NCBI GenBank assembly: GCA_016875755.1
Contig: VGOX01000206.1
Location: 1 to 5,182 of the forward strand
Source of the DNA: Chloroflexota bacterium
GTDB taxonomy: Bacteria > Chloroflexota > Anaerolineae > Anaerolineales > Villigracilaceae
Reading direction: 5' to 3'
Length of the DNA: 5,182 nt
Shown piece by piece: positions 1 through 4,050 of the stretch. The position numbers and the translations under genes were made by a program. Numbering within the stretch: position 1 is the first letter of the stretch; the number at the start of each line of letters is the position of its first letter. The notes beneath the pieces were generated by a model. The model was not told the origin of the DNA. It saw only the letters and a program-made list of their open reading frames with translations, and did no database searches.

Positions 1-168
1 GAAGAGCCCAGGAGGTGCTTACCCGACGACAGGAAATCAAGCAAAAGACTTTGGAGCAAAGGCGCTTGCTGCACCGGCAAGCCGCTACGGTATGATCCCA
101 AACACCGTCCGGGAAAACTACACCTTAACTATTCGTCCTTTTTGTCCCACTAGTTCTGACACGGGACA
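1..168 (+). mobile_element. Putative right end of an insertion sequence (TG...CA terminus)
   Basis: Bases 143-148 (TGTCCC) and 163-168 (GGGACA) are exact reverse complements, 14 bases apart, giving a 26-base terminus that ends in CA. Read inward from 168 it begins TGTCCCGTGTCAG, the TG...CA style of ends found in IS3, IS21 and IS481-type elements. Beta-helix protein homology starts at base 170 (GNYASNGGGGM in frame), directly after this terminus, while the residues encoded before it look nothing like a beta-helix. This is what an insertion into the gene would leave. The left end and any target-site duplication are outside the window, so family and exact boundary remain inferred. Confidence 0.45.
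3..95 (+). CDS. Possible C-terminal end of a transposase (partial, 5' end outside window)
   Basis: Reading from base 3, an open frame of 30 codons ends at TGA 93-95. The peptide is rich in Arg, Gln, Glu and Lys (it contains EVLTRRQEIKQK and ends RQAATV) and looks like a charged helix, as often seen at transposase C-termini. It stops about 73 bases before a TG...CA inverted-repeat terminus, the normal distance from a transposase stop to the end of an insertion sequence. I cannot assign an IS family from so little sequence. The frame is short enough to be open by chance, so the call rests mainly on its position next to the putative IS end. The other two forward frames are also open here and look less protein-like. 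Confidence 0.3.
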   Translation, partial: RAQEVLTRRQEIKQKTLEQRRLLHRQAATV

Positions 169-1657
169 TGGAAACTACGCGTCAAATGGCGGCGGCGGCA
201 TGATCAATGACAGTACCACATTCGCCAGTCTGATAAATGTCAGCTTCCAGAATAACTCGGCTGGCGCTGCAGGCGGCGGTGGATTAATAAACTGGAATGC
301 CCAAAATATCATCTTATCACGCGTTACATTCTCTGCGAACAGCACCACAGGGTATGGCGGCGGTCTGTATAATTCCGGCTCTAGCACAACAGATATTTTT
401 GAATCCACCTTCTCTGGCAATTCAGCCACAGCCTCAAACGGCGGCGGTCTGTACAATCAAGGGACCATCTTCATGCGCAATACGATCATCGCCAACAGCG
501 CAAGCGGTGGAGATTGTGTTGGCACATTAGATCCTTCTTCTGCCAACAACCTGATCGAAGATAGGGTTGCCAACTGCGGGCTCTCCATTGTTCCATCTGC
601 ACTTAGCCAGAGCATCCAAGCCAGGTCCACTAGCAATGACAATATAGTGGGTGTCGATCCAAAACTGGGCGACTTTGAATATAACGGCGGTTCTGTTCCC
701 ACTTTTGCATTGTTGCCCGGGTCCCCCGCCATCGACACCGGTAATATGTGCCCCTCTTTTGACCAACGCGGTCAACTCCCCAAAGTAGATGGTGATGGAG
801 ATGGGGTTGACGCCTGTGATATTGGAGCGTTCGAGGTTGAACCCGCCCTGACCCTCACGCCCTCCAGCCTGAACTTCGGCGAGCAACTCTTCCGCACCTC
901 CAATCCGCCCGAACTGGTCACGGTCAAGAACACCTCCGGCTCCAGCATCACCCTCGGCACCCTGAGCGGCTCCAGCAGCGTCGGCACCACCCCCGATACC
1001 AGCAAGAGCTTCTTCATCAGCAATGACACCTGCTCCGGCGCCACCCTCGCCGCCAACGCGGAGTGTTCCTTCGAGGTCACCTTCCGCCCCTGGAGCCTCG
1101 GTGACAAAACAGGCTCCATCTCCATCCTCTCCAATGCTACCGATGTCCCCGATGAGATCAGCCTGGCTGGCGCTTCCATCGCCGGCACACAGCTGCTCCT
1201 CAACCGCTCCTATGAGAACATCGATGGCAATGCCATGCCCACCCTCTGGTCGCGCAGTCCCCTGATCAAGAATGGGATCGATGGCACCGACCTCTCCTGG
1301 GCTTTCAATGCCTCGCGCTCCATGAAGTTCGTCGGTGATGGTGACTTGAAGATCGTGTCCCAGCAGGTCAACAAGTCCGGCGTGGCAGGTGATGACTTCT
1401 CGATGTTCGTCGTCACCAAGGGACTCAACATCCCGGTCAGTTCCGACCGCTGGTTGATGCAGATCATGTTCTACAACGGCGCCACCATCGTCGAGAACCG
1501 CAATGTGCCCTTGAAGACCGGTACGCATGAGGACAACCGCATCACGGTCATGTACACCGCGGTCAGCAATTACACCCACATCGTCTTCCGCGTCCACTAT
1601 GGCAAGGCGTCCGGCACCGCCTGGGTCGATCTCGCCAGCCTGCAGTGGGCTCCGTAA
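92..1657 (+). CDS. Secreted beta-helix protein with choice-of-anchor Q, anchor D and jelly-roll-like domains; 5' part missing
   Basis: Numbering from the ATG at 92 gives 521 residues. Residues 1-26 lie in the putative IS end and are probably not native, and there is no signal peptide. From residue 27 the protein shows right-handed parallel beta-helix rungs about 28 residues long, each carrying a GGG(G)(L/M)(Y/I)N turn (33-39, 61-67, 89-94, 117-122) followed by T/S-F-x-x-N-S strands. Residues ~150-248 match the choice-of-anchor Q pattern (DPKLGDFEYNGG, ALLPGSPAIDTG, DQRG, ACDIGAFE), with an Asp/Gly-rich insert DGDGDGVD. Residues ~252-362 form a choice-of-anchor D, ASPM/SPD-2/Hydin-like Ig fold (LTPSSLNFG, CSFEVTFRP, ISLAG). 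Residues ~366-521 resemble a carbohydrate-binding jelly-roll (LLLNRSYENIDGNAMPTLW; ends WVDLASLQWAP). Such proteins are surface or extracellular and probably bind glycans; no catalytic residues are apparent. The native protein would have a longer N-terminus with a signal peptide. The reading frame is also open upstream of 92 to the window edge. This copy is likely a 5'-truncated remnant. Confidence 0.75.
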   Translation: MIPNTVRENYTLTIRPFCPTSSDTGHGNYASNGGGGMINDSTTFASLINVSFQNNSAGAAGGGGLINWNAQNIILSRVTFSANSTTGYGGGLYNSGSSTTDIFESTFSGNSATASNGGGLYNQGTIFMRNTIIANSASGGDCVGTLDPSSANNLIEDRVANCGLSIVPSALSQSIQARSTSNDNIVGVDPKLGDFEYNGGSVPTFALLPGSPAIDTGNMCPSFDQRGQLPKVDGDGDGVDACDIGAFEVEPALTLTPSSLNFGEQLFRTSNPPELVTVKNTSGSSITLGTLSGSSSVGTTPDTSKSFFISNDTCSGATLAANAECSFEVTFRPWSLGDKTGSISILSNATDVPDEISLAGASIAGTQLLLNRSYENIDGNAMPTLWSRSPLIKNGIDGTDLSWAFNASRSMKFVGDGDLKIVSQQVNKSGVAGDDFSMFVVTKGLNIPVSSDRWLMQIMFYNGATIVENRNVPLKTGTHEDNRITVMYTAVSNYTHIVFRVHYGKASGTAWVDLASLQWAP

Positions 1658-1677
1658 GCGGATATAACGAAATACAA

Positions 1678-1723
1678 CTGCAAAAGAGAGTTGGTGATAA
1701 GAAATCCCGGCTCTCTTTTGCAG
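1678..1723 (+). terminator. Hairpin terminator after the beta-helix gene
   Basis: The arms CTGCAAAAGAGAG (1678-1690) and CTCTCTTTTGCAG (1711-1723) are perfect 13-bp complements. The inner bases TTGG (1691-1694) and CCGG (1707-1710) extend the stem with two G-U and two G-C pairs, leaving a 12-base loop. The hairpin starts 20 bases after the stop codon at 1657. There is no U-run beyond the stem; the TTTT lies within the 3' arm. It would therefore be symmetrical, and a terminator or mRNA 3'-end stabiliser is the simplest reading. Confidence 0.65.
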
Positions 1724-1786
1724 AATAATGCTTATACGCAGTCGCCTTTGTTCGCACTCTAATATTTATGATATTTATCTAATATA

Positions 1787-1815
1787 TTGACAAGAACATA
1801 GTGGGCAGTTATACT
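1787..1815 (+). promoter_or_regulatory. Sigma-70-type promoter of the SufR-like regulator
   Basis: A perfect -35 box TTGACA (1787-1792) is followed by exactly 17 bases and a -10 box TATACT (1810-1815). The upstream stretch 1759-1786 is very A/T-rich, as in UP elements. Transcription is expected to start about 6-8 bases after the -10 box, at 1821-1823, which coincides with the A of the ATG at 1823. No Shine-Dalgarno sequence precedes that ATG, so the mRNA is predicted to be leaderless. Confidence 0.75.
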
Positions 1816-1824
1816 GCCCACTAT
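1798..1824. promoter_or_regulatory. 27-bp perfect palindromic operator over the -10 box and start codon
   Basis: The half-sites ATAGTGGGCAGT (1798-1809) and ACTGCCCACTAT (1813-1824) are exact 12-bp reverse complements around a TAT centre. The palindrome covers the end of the promoter spacer, the -10 box, the expected transcription start and the first two bases of the ATG. A dimeric winged-helix repressor bound here would block RNA polymerase. The gene directly downstream encodes such a protein, so autoregulation is the natural inference. With a start near 1822 little of the repeat would be transcribed, which favours a DNA operator over an RNA hairpin. Confidence 0.7.
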
Positions 1825-2449
1825 GAAATCAACGCGTGACAAGATTTTACAAACCCTGCTAAAAAAGCCGCGCTCTACCATTAATGACCTTGCGGAGGCT
1901 GTCGGCATTAACCCTATTTCTGTGCGCCACCATCTCGGCAACCTTGAAAAGGAGGGCTTGGTCGAGGGGCAGGAGGAGCGGCACGGTGTGGGGCGTCCGC
2001 GTTTGGTGTATGTGCTGACCGATGAAGGCATGGAGCGCTTCCCCACCCGCTACATGCGTCTGACCACCCGCCTGATCGCACAAATGAAGGAAAGTATCCC
2101 TGGACCGATGGTCAGCAGGCTATTTGGGCAAATTGCGGAAGACCTCGCCAGCGAATATGCGGACGACATCAAAGGGTTGAGTATGGAAGAACGCCTTGAC
2201 TTCGTCAAAGATCTGTTGGCAGAGGAAGGCTTTACGGTGGAATGGGAAAAGAAGGACAATCAGTACCAGATCCACGAAATTTCCTGCCCGTATTACCAGA
2301 TTGGCGTGGCACACCCTGAGGTCTGCACTGTGGATCAAACCCTGATCTCGAAAATGCTCGCCCTGCCAGTCAATAAGGTTCAATGTATTTTGAATGGCGG
2401 CGCGCATTGCACGTATGTTGTTCAACCCGCCGCAGTAAAAGTAAAATAA
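1823..2449 (+). CDS. SufR-like winged-helix transcriptional regulator, probable Fe-S sensor
   Basis: This 208-residue protein opens with an ArsR/DeoR-type winged helix. Residues 5-66 include STINDLAEAVGINPISVRHH as the helix-turn-helix, and GVGRPRLVYVLTDEG forms the wing. Residues ~75-140 are helical and probably mediate dimerisation. The C-terminal part carries four cysteines at 155, 168, 188 and 196 (C-x12-C-x19-C-x7-C) within SCPYYQIG, EVCT, QCIL and HCTYV. This resembles the cysteine region of SufR-type repressors, which ligates an Fe-S cluster and derepresses Fe-S assembly genes when the cluster is lost. Length and domain order fit that family (COG2345-like). Cluster binding is inferred. 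The start is set by the promoter and palindrome immediately upstream. A MIP18-family Fe-S assembly gene follows after 22 bases, supporting a role in Fe-S homeostasis. A general redox or metal sensor of the same fold is the alternative. Confidence 0.85.
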   Translation: MKSTRDKILQTLLKKPRSTINDLAEAVGINPISVRHHLGNLEKEGLVEGQEERHGVGRPRLVYVLTDEGMERFPTRYMRLTTRLIAQMKESIPGPMVSRLFGQIAEDLASEYADDIKGLSMEERLDFVKDLLAEEGFTVEWEKKDNQYQIHEISCPYYQIGVAHPEVCTVDQTLISKMLALPVNKVQCILNGGAHCTYVVQPAAVKVK

Positions 2450-2471
2450 TAATTTATACAAGCGAGGAACC

Positions 2472-2816
2472 ATGAGCGAAGAAATCAAAGAAATTCAGTG
2501 GACGATTCATACCACCCACCCTGAAATGGTGAAACAAGCCCGCGCCAGCCTCTCCGAGGTATTCGATCCTGAAATTGGAATGACCATCATCCAGTTAGGT
2601 TTGGTGCGCGACATCGAGATCGTAGACGGTATCGGGCGATTGAAGATGATCCTCACCACGCCGTTCTGTCCGTACGGTCCCGCGATGATCGAAATGACCA
2701 AAGCCAAAGCCACCGAAGGTTTGAATATGCCTGTCAATATCGAAATGGGCATGGAAATGTGGGACTTCTCGATGATGGAAGACCCCTCTGCGCTCGATTG
2801 GGGCATGTACGCGTAA
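2472..2816 (+). CDS. MIP18/DUF59-family Fe-S cluster assembly factor (SufT/PaaD-like)
   Basis: This 114-residue cytosolic protein is a single MIP18-type domain. It has an N-terminal helix (residues ~17-30), the family signature FDPEIGMTIIQLGLVRDIEI (31-50), and the TTPFCPYGP loop with the conserved cysteine at 66, followed by a long helix and a final strand. The tail after Trp97 (WDFSMMEDPSALDWGM) fits the W-x-x-S-M-M endings of this family. Members help mature or deliver Fe-S clusters to client proteins (SufT, the archaeal and eukaryotic MIP18 relatives, PaaD). The precise client here is unknown. GAGGA at 2464-2468 serves as a ribosome binding site close to the ATG. It lies 22 bases after the SufR-like gene with no terminator between, so the two are very likely co-transcribed. 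It is rich in methionine (13 of 114). No sufBCDS genes lie beside it in this window. Confidence 0.87.
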   Translation: MSEEIKEIQWTIHTTHPEMVKQARASLSEVFDPEIGMTIIQLGLVRDIEIVDGIGRLKMILTTPFCPYGPAMIEMTKAKATEGLNMPVNIEMGMEMWDFSMMEDPSALDWGMYA

Positions 2817-2817
2817 T

Positions 2818-2849
2818 TAGTCAGATAGTCAGCTAGTCGAATAGTCAAA
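2818..2849. repeat. Four tandem octamers TAGTCNNN
   Basis: Directly after the stop at 2814-2816 lie four 8-base units: TAGTCAGA (2818-2825), TAGTCAGC (2826-2833), TAGTCGAA (2834-2841) and TAGTCAAA (2842-2849). The first five bases are invariant and the last three vary. The last unit merges into the A-rich foot of the terminator stem. No protein or RNA function is evident. Confidence 0.75.
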
Positions 2850-2881
2850 GACGCCATCCACAGTGGATGGCGTCTTTTTTT
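2847..2881 (+). terminator. Rho-independent terminator of the SufR-like/MIP18 operon
   Basis: A GC-rich stem pairs AGACGCCATCCA (2849-2860) with TGGATGGCGTCT (2864-2875) across a CAG loop, followed by a run of seven T's at 2875-2881. It starts about 30 bases after the MIP18 gene stop. The converging regulator gene on the minus strand ends at 2909, only 27 bases away, and the A's at the 5' foot give a short T-run on the opposite strand, so it may serve both directions, more weakly leftward. Confidence 0.92.
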
Positions 2882-2908
2882 GTCGCGGCACTTATCACTC
2901 GCTGCTTG

Positions 2909-3531
2909 CTACTTATTACCAGAACTCTTCTTCAAATGCGTCACATGCGGCTGTATACCTTCAGCAAAGCCCGAAATGATCACCAGCGCAGTTGTCACAT
3001 TCCCGCTGGGATTGCGCCAGCGATGCCGCAGTTTGGAAGCGAATAGCAGACTGTCACCCGCTTCCAGATGAAATAGTTCTTTTTCCACAAAATAATCCAA
3101 TTGACCGCGCAAACAAAAAAAACGAACTCATGCCCCGAATGGACAATATCATGCGGTCCGCATGAGGCGCCGCTTTCCAGCGTGAGCATGAACGGTTCCA
3201 CCCGCCCTGCAAAGTTCTCGCCACCCAGCGCCTCGAACACACCGCGTGTAAATGACATGCGCGTTCGTTCATCCGATTTCAAAAACACGACCTGCTTTTT
3301 CTCCGCCTCTGTGCCAAAAAAAGCCGTGATCGAAACTCCCAACGCATCTGCCATTTTATACAGGGTGCTCACCGAAGGCGAGGTCTTGCCGCGTTCGATC
3401 ATCGAAAGTGCGTTGGCAGAAAGGCCGCTTCTTGTTGCAAGAGTGCGCATGGAGATCGCCTGTCCTTCGCGCAACTCACGCAAACGACTGGCCACATCCA
3501 CAGACTCCGCTTCACGAATAAATGATTCCAT
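2909..3531 (-). pseudogene. XRE-family HTH plus cupin transcriptional regulator, split by a frameshift
   Basis: From the ATG at 3531, residues ~12-72 form an XRE/HipB-type helix-turn-helix (SRLRELREGQAISMRTLATR, GLSANALSMIERGKTSPSVS, ALGVSITAFF). A linker and the first half of a cupin barrel follow, up to GHEFVFF at residue 139. The frame then enters a run of eight A's on the plus strand (3115-3122) and becomes non-homologous, stopping at 2995-2997 after 178 residues. The -1 frame, read from about 3115 to the TAG at 2909-2911, supplies the missing cupin half: CLRGQLDYFVEKELFHLEAG, then DSLLFASKLRHRWRNP. The joined protein is about 207 residues, normal for HTH-cupin regulators, which sense small ligands such as amino acids, polyamines or sulfur compounds. 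The defect could be a sequencing indel, a real mutation, or slippage. AGGAGA at 3541-3536 gives a strong ribosome binding site. The gene is divergent from the ArsR-cytochrome operon. Ligand and targets are unknown. Confidence 0.8.
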
Positions 3532-3575
3532 CGTATCTCCTGATTCTTATTGCCAAAACCACAAAATTTCTCAGA

Positions 3576-3604
3576 ATTATACACGCTAATTAATGTGACA
3601 TTAA
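3576..3604 (-). promoter_or_regulatory. Promoter of the XRE-cupin regulator
   Basis: On the minus strand a consensus -10 box TATAAT lies at 3581-3576, with a weak -35 TTAATG at 3604-3599 (17-base spacer). The expected start near 3569 leaves a leader of ~37 bases with AGGAGA before the ATG. The -35 box falls inside the palindrome TTAATG-TGA-CATTAA (3590-3604), suggesting the promoter is occluded or activated by a factor bound there. Confidence 0.55.
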
Positions 3605-3631
3605 GAAAAACTTTATGTGACACACTTCACT
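3590..3631. promoter_or_regulatory. Candidate regulator sites: TTAATG palindrome and CRP/FNR-like box
   Basis: TTAATG-TGA-CATTAA (3590-3604) is a perfect palindrome. ATGTGACA occurs at 3593-3600 and again at 3615-3622, 22 bases (two helical turns) apart. The second copy begins TGTGA (3616-3620), six bases, TCACT (3627-3631), one mismatch from the CRP-type consensus TGTGA-N6-TCACA. A CRP/FNR-family activator is a plausible binder, but no such gene is in the window. Confidence 0.45.
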
Positions 3632-3651
3632 ATTGTACAAATTGTCACAAT
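3632..3651. promoter_or_regulatory. Candidate ArsR operator: ATTGT/ACAAT symmetric repeats at the -35 box
   Basis: ATTGTACAA (3632-3640) is followed directly by ATTGTCACAA (3641-3650). The second copy is part of an 11-base perfect palindrome, ATTGT-C-ACAAT (3641-3651), and the first contains the palindrome TTGTACAA (3633-3640). The cluster overlaps the -35 box of the rightward promoter, a usual place for an autoregulating ArsR repressor. Binding is inferred from position and symmetry only. Confidence 0.4.
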
Positions 3652-3670
3652 ATTATGATACACGTATAAA
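3642..3670 (+). promoter_or_regulatory. Promoter of the ArsR-cytochrome operon
   Basis: A -35 box TTGTCA (3642-3647), a 17-base spacer and a -10 box TATAAA (3665-3670) match the sigma-70 layout well. Initiation near 3677 would give a leader of about 26 bases. The -10 region starts a further imperfect symmetry, ATAAA-N6-TTTAT (3666-3681). The alternative -10 TATGAT (3654-3659) would have only a 15-base spacer from TTGTAC (3633-3638) and is less likely. Confidence 0.6.
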
Positions 3671-3702
3671 TATTCGTTTATTCACATATAGACAGGTTGC
3701 TC

Positions 3703-4050
3703 ATGGTCACACCCACTCTCCAACAAGAAGTTACACAACTCGAGGCAAACTTTTGCGCGGCACTCTCAGACCCGAGCCGTCTTCTCATTTTGTACGCGCT
3801 CAGCGAAGCCTCGCGCAACGTCACCGAGTTGGCAAATGAGCTCGAGTTGAATCAGCCCACCACCTCGCGCCATCTCAAAATCCTGCGCGAACGCGGCCTG
3901 GTCAACACCGTCCGCACTGGCACCGTCATCACCTATCACCTTTCCGACTCCCGACTCATTCAGGCGCTTGACATCATGCGCAGCATCATGCGCGACCGCC
4001 TTGCCTATCAAGCCAGCCTGATCAACGAAACTGCACAGGAGACTGTATGA
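3703..4050 (+). CDS. ArsR-family winged-helix transcriptional regulator without the metal-binding motif
   Basis: From the ATG at 3703 the product has 115 residues, the usual size for a one-domain ArsR/SmtB repressor. Visible features are the N-terminal helix with CAALSDPSRLLILYALSE (residues 18-35), the recognition helix-turn-helix NVTELANELELNQPTTSRHL (~38-57), and the wing ending TVITYHLSD; a C-terminal helix (~83-105) would complete the dimer interface. The ELCVCD metal site of ArsR/SmtB sensors reads ELNQPT here and the only cysteine is Cys18, so classical metal sensing is unlikely. Redox, sulfide or another small-molecule signal is possible. The ATG is preceded by only a weak AGG (3694-3696); a TTG six bases upstream (3697) is in frame but less favoured. 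The stop overlaps the cytochrome start by four bases (ATGA), so this is probably the local regulator of the cytochrome operon and of itself. Confidence 0.87.
   Translation: MVTPTLQQEVTQLEANFCAALSDPSRLLILYALSEASRNVTELANELELNQPTTSRHLKILRERGLVNTVRTGTVITYHLSDSRLIQALDIMRSIMRDRLAYQASLINETAQETV

Noticed and set aside
92..169. ATG at 92 as a genuine translation start of the beta-helix protein
   Set aside because: No ribosome binding site or signal peptide follows from it, the encoded residues do not look like a beta-helix, and the stretch matches the putative IS end; it is kept only as the formal start of the open frame.
357..453. Repeated GGCGGCGGTCTGTA stretches (near 357 and 440) as a DNA repeat element
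   Set aside because: They encode the GGGLYN turn of successive beta-helix rungs, so protein repeat structure explains them.
527..1597. A 356-codon open frame on the minus strand opposite the beta-helix gene
   Set aside because: It is the antisense of GC-rich coding sequence, is a low-complexity Gly/Ala/Asp/Val-rich product without recognisable domains, and the plus strand clearly encodes known repeat and anchor domains.
1678..1723. Perfect inverted repeat read as the end of a mobile element
   Set aside because: It lies just after a stop codon, has a short 12-20 base loop and a stem ending in TTTT-rich sequence, all of which fit a transcription terminator better.
3101..3589. A 162-codon plus-strand open frame across the XRE gene
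   Set aside because: It is antisense to a clear helix-turn-helix and cupin sequence on the minus strand, has a Ser/Ala/Arg-rich composition and runs into the divergent promoter region.
3697..3702. TTG at 3697 as the start of the ArsR gene
   Set aside because: The ATG at 3703 adds only two residues' difference, is the commoner codon and sits six bases after the weak AGG at 3694-3696; the TTG would directly abut it.
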